A stretch of 64,000 nt of DNA, taken from contig PSQN01000013.1 of NCBI GenBank assembly GCA_002989075.1, positions 309,178 through 373,177 of the forward strand, given 5' to 3'. The notes beneath the pieces are model-generated. The model searched no databases and was not told the origin of the DNA. It saw only the letters and a program-made list of their open reading frames with translations. This document shows positions 52,674-63,097 of the stretch, piece after piece; the first letter of the stretch is position 1; each line of letters opens with the position of its first letter. Both the position numbers and the translations under genes were made by a program. The stretch is from Arthonia radiata. Its lineage: Eukaryota; Ascomycota; Arthoniomycetes; Arthoniales; Arthoniaceae.

Positions 52674-52843
52674 TGTTCGCATTTGACGCGTCTGACGGTG
52701 GCGGGCATGGCGTCTTGTTGTTTCCGGAAAACGCGCCAAAGAAAATAGCTTGTCTGTAAGAAGCTAGCGCGACGTCCTAGTGCATATAAGGATGTAGATG
52801 CGAGCGCTGAGCGGCTCCGTGTCAATTCGCACGGTGCGGCTGC

Positions 52844-54144
52844 TCAGGGAAAATGTCGGGAGTCGTTGAACCACCACAGATCAATATTCGCAGACTTCAG
52901 AGCTCGTAGCAGTTCGCGTTCAGGTTGACGTGAGTCTTCACAGCGCACAAAGTTTGAGCATCCATCTTTGGTGGATGTTGCGATATGTTGCAGTCGAGGC
53001 AAAGAGCGCGCTTTGTTTTGAGCTGTAGCTATTAGAGCGTCCTGCCAAAGTCTCTACTGATTAACGAGGTCTCTGCCGTAAGAGTTAAGAAAGGTAGCCT
53101 GCGATGATTAGTGACTGCCACAACTCGGTAAAGTGTGTTACTCGCTCGACTCACGGTGAAGCTCTGAATAGACACCGGCAACCTTTTGTATAATTCGCGA
53201 TCTGCGCACACGCAGTCGAAAATACTCTGATTTAACGCGTCAAATTCGCCGTCTGTCATCGTGGCATAGCGTGCTTCTCGCCATCTGATGAGGAATTGCA
53301 CGGGGACTTCAAGGTGCCTCATTTGCGGAAAACAGCTCAGATCTAACTCAGATGCGGCAGCAGGATCGCCATCGCCTCCAAATTCAAATGACAGATGTTG
53401 AAGGTGCTGTTGAAGAGACGCAAAATAGGTAGAGAGCTCCGCCAATTGAATGCGATCGTCCCAATTCCAGGAGTAGCTCAGACTTTCGAATTCCGGACAC
53501 CACGACGGGAGATGATCGATTCCTTCCGGCGTGCCTGCAATGTCGTTGATCAGGCGCTTCAACCGTGAGCTACCCCTTATCGACTCAGACGGACAATCTG
53601 GGCTGTCAATGTCGAGATCTATGGGTGGAAAGAATTCTAGAAATGCGCTCAAGTCCCGCAGGTTCGGCAGGCAGAGGAGCCACATGAAGGATTCCACATC
53701 GATGTCGAAATGCAGGTCAACCTTCCTGACGTTCGCCAACACATCGCAGTCTCGTAAGACGCAATTTGTCACCCACTCTGTTTCGAACCAGATGTCGCTT
53801 TCTCCAAAATCTATCGCCCACAACCGGGGCAAGTGCGGGACCAATTCTGTAAGCCAAACACCAGTCCTCTCACCATCGGAGCTGCGTTCGGACTTGCTCC
53901 AGCACGGGACGTGTAGTGACTGGACAAGGGGCCCAAAATGGCCGCTGCGCTGTAAGACAGTCGGCTTTAGCAGCTCGAAATTATGCGGTGAATACAGCTC
54001 TACATCGCAATATAGCCAGGACAGGCTCAAGTCGTGAACGCGGTGATTGACGAGTGACAATGCGGCATGATCTTGTTGAGATAACGCATCGTATCCAAGT
54101 ATATATGAGAGCAGCTCGTCTGGCAAAGACAGAAGGAATGCCAT
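52844..54144 (-). CDS. F-box protein, array member 4 (intact)
   Basis: Exons complement(52844..53041, 53155..54144), 395 aa. Intron GTGAGT...TTGGCAG is 113 bp, phase 0, at the array-conserved site after YKRLPVSIQSFT. The F-box is at residues 5-45 (SLPDELLSYILGYDALSQQDHAALSLVNHRVHDLSL). The body shows VLRDCDVLANVRKVDLHFDID, SIRGSSRLKRLIND and WCPEFESLSY. The C-terminal exon ends ...LKSANIDLWWFNDSRHFP. Without splicing the frame runs on into a weak 3' extension to 53032; the spliced tail is favoured because it restores the W-W ending of the paralogues. Predicted SCF adaptor; target unknown. Confidence 0.78.
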
Positions 54145-54299
54145 GGCTGTTCGAAAGGCTGTTCGGAAAAGTTTCTAGGACTGAGAAACGCAGCTCATTG
54201 CAGACGCGCTAGGAAAACGAGCTTGTCTTAGTTTGGCTAGCTTTATCTTTAGCGCGTTTCATCGATGAACGCGAGGAAGGGAGGCTTTTCAACTCCGTC

Positions 54300-54890
54300 A
54301 ATGCAGCGTCATGTCTGTTTCTTCAATGACTCTCAGCAACTCAGGCTAGCACAATACCGTCAGATCATATGCATTTGCGTTCAAAGCTTTCGGACGGAGG
54401 ACGATATTGGCTAGCTTCGGCAAACGTATGCTTTTCTTTCTCTACTAACGCTGTTCCGCCTTGTACGCTGAGCAGACCTTGCGCAAGGGATGCGTAGCAG
54501 CCACAACCTTTCGAGATCTCACCGCCCATACTTCTAGAGAAGGTGGAAGGCGTCGGTGACTGTGGACATACACCGGCCGGTTATCGTTAGGGTCTGCACT
54601 CCCTGGCTTATCCCTCAGCAAGAACTTTGTAGGCACTTCCAAATGTTATAGCAGAGGGAGATGGGATGCTTCTGCTGTCTGAAGTGAGGCTTGGTCTCTG
54701 CCACTCTCGGAAGATGTCAACAGGGGGGTTTTCAGGTCGTGCGCAATAGCCGCCAATCTGGCTTTGGAACACTAAACTCAGCGAAAAATCTGAACAGCTC
54801 CTTATGATCGACCTTCAGGTTCAATTCGACCAAATTTGGCGTCCATTCCCAAATCGGTCGATGCGTGATGCCTAGCCATAGATATGGAAC
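54300..54890 (-). pseudogene. F-box gene relic, array member 5
   Basis: Only the C-terminal half survives and it is broken. Recognisable scraps on the minus strand, in order: PIWEWTPNLVELNLKVDH (like RWCPDLTDVTLVSDH of member 6), LEVPTKFLL, HRRLPPSLEVWAV, then RLPKLANIVLRPKA and LLRVIEETDM, separated by frameshifts and stops. No F-box remains. An old copy in the head-to-tail array. Confidence 0.6.
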
Positions 54891-54952
54891 TTCATCGCTG
54901 GATATCTGCTGTACTCTTCATACCCGATCTGACCCTTGTACCACGAAAAGCT

Positions 54953-56218
54953 TCACCAAATGAAGTCGATGTTAGCGCCTTTCATTGCTTCCAATACGCC
55001 AGCCGACGGCGCGACGCCCTGTCTGCGAGTCACACTGATCACAACCCTCTTGAGATTGGGAACATAGCGATGCTTGCACTCCGCTAGCGTTTGCAGCGCA
55101 GAGTAGACATCGTCCATATAGACTCCATATGCGAGGTTCAGGCATGACGACGACGGTGCGAACTCTGGACACTCCTCGACGCACGGAGCCCCACACATGG
55201 TAGAGTGACTAACAGTAAGGCTAAGTAGTCTGGGCGGAAGTCGCAGGATAGACTGCGTGTCTGCCACGGCAACATCTTCGTCGTGCCCGCCTGAAGTACG
55301 TACTTGGTCTGCCTTGATGAAGAACTGCAGAGGAATCTCCACGTGCTGTAATGCAGTAAACGATGCCAGGTCAACCTCCGCTAGCAAGGGCATCCGTCTA
55401 TTGTTCGCTGACGAAGTAAGGCAAAGCCGTCTCAATCGAGGTTTCAAAGGATCCCGCTGTGTGCTGAAGCGGAAATCAGTCGCGAAGTAGTCGTTAAATG
55501 CTTGATGGTCAGAGACGAGCGTCACATCTGTCAAATCTGGACACCATCTCAGCAGATTGCCCATTCCCCCAGTGTGTTGAGAATGCACGTTTGTGAACTT
55601 CTGCAAGGGTGAGCGGCCTCGCAAACTCTGCGGGGGAAAGAGTTGGTGTGGATCTCCTAGCCCAAACTTGTCGAAATGTGGTATGATACTGGTATGCAGC
55701 TCCAGCTCCTGCAAAAATGGCAGACAAAGTATCCACGTGGTTGTGAAGTCTATGGTGGCCAATGTCATCTTTAGTGTCCTCAAATGGTCCAGAAATCCTG
55801 GCGAGCCGGTAATGTGATGAGCCAGTACCACTTCATCTCCCGAAGGAACGAGCATCGCACTGTTGCCCGTGTCCAGGGCCGTCAAGTTCTTGCATGCTGA
55901 GATCAGCTGTTGTATTGGCTCTGCGTAGTACGAAGGATGGCTACGAGATCGAGAATGTGCGGTCTTCTTGCTCATGAAGCTGATTGAGCGGACACGATCT
56001 GCGACCTCAGCCTCAGGCCTGGTTTTGATCAATCTGCAGAACTTGTGTGCTGCCCCCTTGGATAGATCGAGAGTGATCTGGTCATGGAAATGTTGCTCAA
56101 CAACGTTGTGTATTTGGCGATTCGTCAGTGAAAGCGCCCACTTGTCGCGCTGGGCGAGGGAGGAATCTCGAAGCACACTCTGTAGGATCTCCACAGGTAA
56201 GTCCAGTAAGCGTGCCAT
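54953..56218 (-). CDS. F-box protein, array member 6 (intact, intronless)
   Basis: 421 aa in one exon. F-box at residues 5-45 (DLPVEILQSVLRDSSLAQRDKWALSLTNRQIHNVVEQHF). Body phrases match the array: GSPGFLDHLRTLKM, WILCLPFLQELEL, SLRGRSPLQKFTNV and WCPDLTDVTLVSDH. At the site where members 1-4 have an intron (after LRLPPRLLSLT) the frame simply continues, although a GTTAGT is present there. The C-terminus is GANIDFIW, a shortened version of the W-W ending. Promoter side faces VMA22. Predicted SCF adaptor. Confidence 0.78.
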   Translation of the reverse strand: MARLLDLPVEILQSVLRDSSLAQRDKWALSLTNRQIHNVVEQHFHDQITLDLSKGAAHKFCRLIKTRPEAEVADRVRSISFMSKKTAHSRSRSHPSYYAEPIQQLISACKNLTALDTGNSAMLVPSGDEVVLAHHITGSPGFLDHLRTLKMTLATIDFTTTWILCLPFLQELELHTSIIPHFDKFGLGDPHQLFPPQSLRGRSPLQKFTNVHSQHTGGMGNLLRWCPDLTDVTLVSDHQAFNDYFATDFRFSTQRDPLKPRLRRLCLTSSANNRRMPLLAEVDLASFTALQHVEIPLQFFIKADQVRTSGGHDEDVAVADTQSILRLPPRLLSLTVSHSTMCGAPCVEECPEFAPSSSCLNLAYGVYMDDVYSALQTLAECKHRYVPNLKRVVISVTRRQGVAPSAGVLEAMKGANIDFIW

Positions 56219-56647
56219 CGTAGACTGTGAGCCTCAGGTAATTCTACGTTGCGATACCTCAAGATCTGGATCGAAGGCGGTGCTCAAGTCAATACCGAAA
56301 AGACAAAGGCTGAGAGAGCACACATCTATGTAAATTGCGCTAACAGTCCCGCCAAGTCTCTAGCGCCAAACCGCTGCAGCGACGAGAAACCGCCTCGCAT
56401 TTCCGCACCACCCACGCCATCGCACTTTCGACCCCATAATTAAACTCGCCATCAAATTTTGACCGTGACGATGTTCCAGGTAGAATGAGCCTATTTTGCT
56501 ATCGATCTGTTCCGTTCGCGCATTTCAATGTGCCAAGCCTTCAATAATAGGCGCTAACACCACTAGCGCCGACCCCTTCTTGCGTCTCAACTACCTCCAA
56601 TCCCTTCGCACCGGAGCCATGTACCGCATACCAGACATATATCCATC
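56219..56647. promoter_or_regulatory. Shared upstream region of F-box member 6 and VMA22
   Basis: 429 bp between divergent start codons. No specific element is claimed. Confidence 0.35.
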
Positions 56648-57563
56648 ATGGCCGCCACGAACAACCCAACAGCAGACATTCCCACCATCCCCGAGCTCGA
56701 AGACCAGCTCGACGCCCTCCTAACGCAATACCTGTACACCCTCGACACATACACCACCGCACGGTCTGCTCTCCACAAAGATCTCGCATCCGGCTACATG
56801 GCACTGGCATCAGCGAATTTCACGGCGCCGAGGAGATATGGACGGGACTTCTACGATGAGAGGATGAAGGCGCAAAGAGTAGTGTATGTAGATTTTCAAT
56901 TCATCACTTAAACATCTGTGCTTGTGCTTGTGCTTGTGTCTGTGTCTGCGTCTGTGGTGGCTGTAAATATGTGTCGCCACCGTCTTCTGTCTTCGTAGCC
57001 TTTGTAGCCTTCGACGTGATGGCTTAATGTGTCTGTGGATGTGCCATTGTGCTGATTACACTAGCGACACCTCCACAAACGACAGCGGGACGCGGATCGT
57101 TGATATCGTGTCGCCTTTCCCTGATTCCCCAGCGCATGACCCAGACAACAGCAACAACCATGCCTCCGACAGATTCCCAGAATCGCTGAACTCGACAACG
57201 CCAGCAGAATCTTCCGAGCACCTGCACGATCCAGACAATTCCTTAGCACCCCTAGATGCTGTAGCGCCAGCGAAAACTTCCGAGCAGCCGCGTCCCGAAG
57301 TGAACAGCAGCGCCCATGCCTCCGATCAATTCCCAGAACGCCGTAAATCGACAGCGCCAGCAAAATCGCGCGAAACTCCCCGAGATCCAATCCACCAATA
57401 CGGCGCCTTCATTGCTCTGTCCCTGCGTGCCACACAACAGCACTTCACGTCGACCCTTCCCACCATAGCAATCCTTGTGAACACGACTGCCGCTCTGAAT
57501 AATCTGCACCACACCATATCGCGCACACGGAAAACGCTCAGTCGCCGTCGTGCTGCCACCTAG
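56648..57563 (+). CDS. VMA22: V-ATPase assembly factor Vma22 (CCDC115-like)
   Basis: Endoplasmic-reticulum-associated factor that, with Vma12 and Vma21, builds the V-ATPase Vo sector. Exons 56648..56883 and 57065..57563, 244 aa; donor GTATGT, acceptor CACTAG. The N-terminal helix pair LEDQLDALLTQYLYTLDTYTTAR and ASGYMALASANF-TAPRRYGRDFYDERMKAQR (up to about 78) is the family hallmark. The C-terminal DPIHQYGAFIALSLRATQQHF...LPTIAILVNTTAALNNLHHTI (about 190-235) is its partner. Between them lies a Ser/Asp/Ala-rich linker of about 110 residues with an internal duplication (HASDRFPESLNSTTPAESSE and HASDQFPERRKSTAPAKSRE). The 181-bp intron carries a CTTGTG/CTGTGT simple repeat. It ends 8 bp before the convergent next gene's stop. 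Confidence 0.82.
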
Positions 57564-57571
57564 CGGAGCCA

Positions 57572-60500
57572 CTACTTCCTACGGCCCCGGCCACGACCGC
57601 GCCCACCACCACGCGCCGGCTTGATTGTCCGGGTCTTGCCACCGCGGGGTGGCGCAGACGCTCGAGAGTCGGACATCTCTACGTCAGCGTCTTCAGCGGT
57701 CTCGTCAGGAGCGGGCGACGTGCGCGCCTTCTTGCGCTCGGGCTCGGGCTCGTCGTCGTCCCTAGTCGTACGAAGGCGCTTGCTGCGACGCACCGATGGT
57801 GTGGGTGCAGCAACTGGGGTGGGTGCTGGAGGCGCGGCCGGTGGAGGTGGCGGGGTTGCGGGCGCCGTCGTGGTGGGAGCTGGAGGGAGAGGAGCGGCGG
57901 GAGGGGCTGTTTCTACGCTGGGCTGCGCTTCAGCGTTGTTGCGCTCGTCCTCGGTCTCGTAGTCGAACTCGGACGGTGCGCGCGAGGACCCCGGAAGCGA
58001 TGATGCGGCGGAACGAGGGGAGGTGAAGCCGGCTGCGGCTGTGTCGGCGCTATCCTGCGCTTCAGCCTTGTTGCGCTCGTCCTCGGTCTCGTAGACAAAC
58101 TCCTCAGGCACCTGCTGGTCCTCTTGGAAGGGCGAGGAAGGGCATGGAGAGGCACGGGCGGCTGTGTCTGCGCTGGGTTGCCCTTCAGCCGCCTCGTTGT
58201 TGCTCTCGTCTTCGTAATCGAGCTCCTCGATCTGGCGTGCGGCGGGGGTGTGAGATAAGTCCGCTGAGTCTACCTCGGGAGTCTGCTCTGGGGTAGCAGG
58301 CTCTTGCTCAGCAGCAGCGGTGGCAGGCTTCTCGCTCTTGCGCACCAGTGTGACGATCGGCTCAATAGTATTGAACCGGCTCAGATCGTCAGGCTCATAT
58401 CCAGGCTGCTGGTGTGTAGCCTCTCCATGCTCGGCCCTCTCGTTGATACGACCCTGGTACACTGTATGCATTGCAGTCTCGCTCTCAGTGAGCTCTACTG
58501 TTGGGCCTTGCCTGCCCTGAGAGGCGGCGATGATGGCGCGGCCCAAATTGCTAAGACCTGTCTCTGCTGGGGGCTTGGTGCGCGTGCTCTCGACGTAGTC
58601 GAAGTCGTCGTCGTCGCTGTCTGAGTCGTCCGGGAAGTCGTCGTCGTCCTGTTCCTGCGACTGTTGCGCTGGCTGCGGCTCCGAAGTGGGCTCTGTTGAC
58701 TCCTTGGCAGGCTCGGAGTCGGCTGGCTGGCCATCTTGCTGTTCTTCAGCTTGACCCTTGTCAGCCTCACCATCGTTGCCGCCCTTGGCTGACGGCGCCT
58801 CCTTCTCGCGCTCGCCATTGCCAACAAAGTTGGGTCGGAACCTATCGCAGAAGGCGTCGAAAGCAGGACCTTTCGGCTCACCGCCAGCGCGTACGTGTCG
58901 ATCCTTGAGATCCCAGAGCGTGAGCGTCTCTCCATTCTTGTCGTGGAACTCGTCCTCATCGACCGATTCGGCGTCGTCTCCACACACTTCCTGGGTTGCG
59001 AGGTACTCGGCGCTTGCGTATTCCTGTGGTGGGGCAAGGTCCTGGATGAGGCTCCCATCATCGTCATAGATAGGGCCGGACACACCCTTGATGATCGCTT
59101 GCTCCACCTTGGACTGCCGGCGTCGCGCATCTTCTCGCCGATCTGCCTCAACCTGAGCGGCTCTGAAATCGTCAGTGGCTTGCAGAGCCTGAGCAGCCAT
59201 CTTGGATGCTGCAGAGCGAGCCGCGCGGACGTCGGTGCCGGCGCGCTTCTTGCGTTGGCGAGCATCGAACTTCGCCTTCCGGGCCTCGACTGCTTCGGTG
59301 AGAGGCTTGCGCGGAGGTTCATCATCCGAATCGTAGTCTACCTCTCGGGAACCTGACGCCTCTGACTCTGATCGTCCGGAACCCGACGCCTCAGACGCCT
59401 CAGACGCCTCAGACGCTGATCCAGCGGAACCCGACGCCTCAGCCTCTAACCCTCCAGAACCTGACGCCTCGGCCTCTGGTTCCTGATCCTCCTGATCCTC
59501 CGTCGCGTATCCCAATTCCTTGTCCGTCGGCTGCTTGAATGACAGGCCGGTGTACGCCTCGGGGTCGAAGTTCTCGTCGTCATTCGGTGGCATGCCCACT
59601 TCCTCCCGGGCAATGGCGTCGGCATCTCTCTCCGTCTGGTCTCGTGAGCCAGCAGCACGCTTGCTGTCGGCGTCTGTGGCGTCTATCGAGCCATTCTCGG
59701 AGTCCTCATCCATGTCCTCGTCCTCATCCATAGCCTCGCCAGCGTCAGAGTTGCTGACGTCGGCGTCGGAGGCGGCACTGGGAGATGCTATCTGACGGCG
59801 AGCCTCGTCGAGAGTGCCGTCATCCTCGTCATCCTCATAGACGTGGGTACCAGCTGCATGGGCGTCTGGCAGTGCGCCATATGCAGGGGGGTACTGGGCA
59901 ATGGGAGCGGCTAGAGGGGGGCTGCTCTGGATGTGAGCGGGCCCGTACTGACGCTGGGCAGGCGCGCCAAACCCGGTCGGAGGAGGGGGCAGGAAGTGAC
60001 CGGATTGGGGCATGAGAGGGGCACGGTGGATGGCTGTGTCAGCGTGACGCGGTCGTCGAGCAGGCTCACGCTCGGACTGGTATTGGGTATCATCGACGCC
60101 AGCATCATCTGTGCCGGCCAGATTGCGTCGCTCCTGCATGTGTGCATCGACCTCGCTGCGAAATCGCTGATCCTCGTGGGAGCGCAGCCTGCGGTGACCT
60201 GGGTCCCAAATAGGCCCATTGGTGCGCGGCGCCGGGTGAGTTGACTCCTCGAAATGGCGGAACATGTCATTGATGCTCATTCTAGCAGGCTGTCCAGCCT
60301 CTCGACCGCGGCCCAGCTGCTGACTAGTGCTCGCAGCATTGTTGCGAGGCGCTGGCGTGGAAGGATAGGCGGCTCCTAAGCGGCCATTGAGACCACGGTC
60401 GGTGCTGCGGACTCGAGTACGGCCACGCTCTGGTGAAGCCTGCCCACCAGTGAAGGGGTCGGCAAGCGGGTTCAAAGCCCGACGGCGCGGGGCAATGGGA

Positions 60501-61003
60501 GAGATGTCAACCTGAGACCGACGGAGTGCCTGCGCTCTAGCAGGGCTACGATTCTCCTGGTTGGAGCTGGGGATCGCGGATGTAGGATCAGCAGCCCGGT
60601 GGCGACGTTGAGGTGTGAAATCGTCACGATTACGACGAGGATTCCGGCTCTGATGATGGTAGGCCGCGCGTAGTAGGCTACGAGACCTGGCATAGCGCTG
60701 GTTCACGTGGTGATGACGGTGGTCGTTCAAGATTCGATCACTCAGGGCTTGAACGGTGTCTTCGAGGCGTATGATCCTTGCATTTTGGTCTTGGATGGTG
60801 GTGCCATAGTTCCGAACGATCCCACGTAGCTCGTCGATTATCCTATTCTGCTCGTGGATGGTGCCGGTCAACTCATGAACATTACCGTTCGTGTCAATGA
60901 CAATGTTGCCGAGATTGCTGAGACCGAAAACCAACGGAGCAAGGACACCTTCCTGAAAACGACGGTGGACGTCGTCGTCATATATGCCTCTGCGGTAAGA
61001 CAT
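57572..61003 (-). CDS. Large acidic disordered protein with coiled-coil N-terminus and RG tail
   Basis: 1143 aa, single exon, start MSYRRGIYDDDVHRRF (61003). No named family. Residues 35-95 form a coiled coil (NVHELTGTIHEQNRIIDELRG... ARIIRLEDTVQALSDRI). The rest is almost entirely low complexity: Arg/Ser-rich (100-260), Pro-rich (330-390), very acidic (390-560) with SEASEASEASG runs, a charged helical patch (590-650), then three imperfect copies of a unit containing DYETEDERNNAEAQ/ADTA (about 930-1060), a Pro/Ala tract, a KRLR-type basic nuclear signal, and a terminal GGGRGRGRGRRK. The composition suggests a nuclear or chromatin/RNA-associated scaffold, but this is inference. Confidence 0.7.
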   Translation of the reverse strand: MSYRRGIYDDDVHRRFQEGVLAPLVFGLSNLGNIVIDTNGNVHELTGTIHEQNRIIDELRGIVRNYGTTIQDQNARIIRLEDTVQALSDRILNDHRHHHVNQRYARSRSLLRAAYHHQSRNPRRNRDDFTPQRRHRAADPTSAIPSSNQENRSPARAQALRRSQVDISPIAPRRRALNPLADPFTGGQASPERGRTRVRSTDRGLNGRLGAAYPSTPAPRNNAASTSQQLGRGREAGQPARMSINDMFRHFEESTHPAPRTNGPIWDPGHRRLRSHEDQRFRSEVDAHMQERRNLAGTDDAGVDDTQYQSEREPARRPRHADTAIHRAPLMPQSGHFLPPPPTGFGAPAQRQYGPAHIQSSPPLAAPIAQYPPAYGALPDAHAAGTHVYEDDEDDGTLDEARRQIASPSAASDADVSNSDAGEAMDEDEDMDEDSENGSIDATDADSKRAAGSRDQTERDADAIAREEVGMPPNDDENFDPEAYTGLSFKQPTDKELGYATEDQEDQEPEAEASGSGGLEAEASGSAGSASEASEASEASGSGRSESEASGSREVDYDSDDEPPRKPLTEAVEARKAKFDARQRKKRAGTDVRAARSAASKMAAQALQATDDFRAAQVEADRREDARRRQSKVEQAIIKGVSGPIYDDDGSLIQDLAPPQEYASAEYLATQEVCGDDAESVDEDEFHDKNGETLTLWDLKDRHVRAGGEPKGPAFDAFCDRFRPNFVGNGEREKEAPSAKGGNDGEADKGQAEEQQDGQPADSEPAKESTEPTSEPQPAQQSQEQDDDDFPDDSDSDDDDFDYVESTRTKPPAETGLSNLGRAIIAASQGRQGPTVELTESETAMHTVYQGRINERAEHGEATHQQPGYEPDDLSRFNTIEPIVTLVRKSEKPATAAAEQEPATPEQTPEVDSADLSHTPAARQIEELDYEDESNNEAAEGQPSADTAARASPCPSSPFQEDQQVPEEFVYETEDERNKAEAQDSADTAAAGFTSPRSAASSLPGSSRAPSEFDYETEDERNNAEAQPSVETAPPAAPLPPAPTTTAPATPPPPPAAPPAPTPVAAPTPSVRRSKRLRTTRDDDEPEPERKKARTSPAPDETAEDADVEMSDSRASAPPRGGKTRTIKPARGGGRGRGRGRRK
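59390..59425. repeat. 9-bp coding repeat (GACGCCTCA)n
   Basis: Four tandem near-perfect units encoding (on the minus strand) Ser-Glu-Ala repeats of the acidic protein. Confidence 0.75.
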
Positions 61004-61705
61004 CGTGGCAGAATGTGAATGCCTGTCTGTTGCGACGAGCGTCAGTGAAGTTGCTTCGGATGATGATGATGGCAGTTGTCAAAGGAATGAAGGTAGGTTG
61101 ATGACGTCCGGCACCAACGACGCGTCTGACAGCAGCAGTAATATAGATGAAACGTTGATAAAGCTTACCGATAACTGCGGTGATGGAGGAAGATAGGGGT
61201 CGATGAAGAGGATCGACGTGTGACAGAAGATTGAAGATGGACTCGTCGTGAGCGCGTCCGGAAGAGATTGGTGGAAGTCAAGAGTTGTTGACGGGAGCAA
61301 GAGTGCAAGTTGGAAGAGAGTCTCGAAAGTCTTGGAAGTTCAGAAGGCAGTAGGTAATGATGCCAGAGAATGAGTTGCAGGATCAAGAGTTGTGGAAGTC
61401 CGAGCTTGCAAGTCGCGAGTTGTGGAGGAAGGAGTGAGAACCCGAAAGGAGAAGGCTGGTTTTGTGATGACACAAGTTCCACGAGAAAGGCTAGCGCATG
61501 ACGCAAAGATTGCTCTGGACATCGATAAGGAGAGTTAGTGGAAGGTGGTGAGGCAGTTGGGAGGTGGAGGAAAGGTGGAAGTGGCCTGAGGTGAGAGATG
61601 TCGGAGGAAAGGTGAGGTGAGGTGATGATTTATGTCATATCGTATATACGGATATCGCGCTGCAGTTCCCCAAAGGAAGTAGACTGCTGGCCGAATAAGA
61701 GGTAT
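61004..61705. other. Intergenic region
   Basis: 702 bp between two minus-strand genes: the promoter and leader of the acidic protein and the 3' flank of the CorA-like gene. Purine-rich (GGAAG/GGTGG) from about 61190 to 61620. No gene called. Confidence 0.4.
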
Positions 61706-63097
61706 TTAGGCTGGATGCTGCTTCAAGGGCGCTCGACCCAACAGCTTGTCAAGCCAAGCAGCCGACCCCATGGCGAAGGCTCGCAATCCGTTGTGGGCCA
61801 GAGCAACGATGACAGTCATCGTTGACAAGCGGTAGCAGTCCTCATGAAGCATGATGCGCCTCTGTATTCCTGCTTGCCGACGTGCCTTGGCCCACAAAGA
61901 TTCCATGGCAGGCATCAGTACTATGAAAAAGGCGATCGCGAGACCGGTAAGTGAGGCAAACAGGATGAAGTCGCCTATGCTCAAGAACCCACCATTGAGC
62001 TGTCGTGTGTTCATCCCAAAGAATGATGCTGCAAAGTTGAGCGGTAAGAAGATGCAGGAGACTAGCGTGAGCCTTGATGGTCAGCATTGGTGATACTCTT
62101 CACCTACGGAGAGTCTTGTCTCACCTTCGCATTCCAGCAGACTCTCGAACGGTCTGTTTAGTTTGCGAAATACTTGCTCTAGAAGCCGCTATCTCGAGCC
62201 GAGCCTGCAAATTGCCAGCAAGCTGTTCGGCTTGCTCAATGAGCAGATCAAAATCGGAGATCGGATTGACGAAGGACTCCTTAGAGAGCTTCACAGACTG
62301 CCTTGCCAAGTTCTGATAGCACACAAGGTTGCGTCGTGAAAGCCCAAGACAGGTAAGTTGAATTTGCAGCTCGGTAGCAGCGCACTGGTGGTGGAACCAC
62401 TCTTCCTCTTCCGATAGCTCGCTCGCATCCAGAGTGCCCATACCACTCAGCAACGCGTTGGACATCTCGTTGCTAGTGGCGTGTAGGATCGTATGCTCGA
62501 TTTAGGTTGTGAGAATGTCCAGAGGGTGCTGTAGCAACTGAAGAGCAGCTAGATCTTCTGGGCAAAGGTGAGAGAGGCTTCTCCAGACGTCCCAAAGCTC
62601 GTTGGCTGATATACGCTCCTGGCACATTGCAAATACTGAGACTAGTTATCAAGCTGGCCATGCTACCATCCTGAGATGATACATACTTGTTAGCCTCCCG
62701 TCCATTTTCAAGCAAGAGACAGAAAGGATGGCATCCGACGAAAAGGTGCTTGCAGATCGGTCTGCCACAGCACAAGCCTGAGAGTAGACGTGGGCGGTGG
62801 GCTCTCGATCGTCTTCTTGAAGATTGCATCTACAGGGCCTCGTGTAGGTATGCGAAGCTCGCTGAAGCTGAATCGATCGACACAGCAGTCCGCTACTCCA
62901 AAGAGCGTGTATTTGCTGTCACCGTTGGCATTCACGCGGTGTGTTGTGCCATTTTGTAGGAAGTGTTTGAACCATCTGAAGTCGTGGAGGAGGTCTTCGA
63001 TCTCACAATCAGGTTGATCTGCATGGGACCGTGGAGTGGCGGATCCCAGGGCAGTAGCATGTACATCTACCTCGGAGTGTGGAGCATTAATAGACAT
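61706..63097 (-). CDS. CorA-like Mg2+ transporter family protein, 5' half uncertain
   Basis: The 3' part is clear: exon 62125..62465+ with a long helix (EQLAGNLQARLEIAASRASISQTKQTVRES), a GTGAGA intron, and exon 61706..62072 reading LTLVSCIFLPLNFAASFFGMN followed by a second membrane helix (FILFASLTGLAIAFFIVLM). The GMN after the first helix is the CorA signature loop. Upstream, ATG 63097 starts MSINAPHSEVDVHATALG and stays open to 62708. An exon reading FAMCQERISANELWDVWRSL follows a GTATGT...CTCAG intron (about 62644-62694), but its phase does not match the first frame. Between 62640 and 62465 the frame has one TAA (62501-62503), avoidable only by a weak GTTGCT donor. So either there is a missed small intron arrangement or the gene is decaying. 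Confidence 0.6.
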
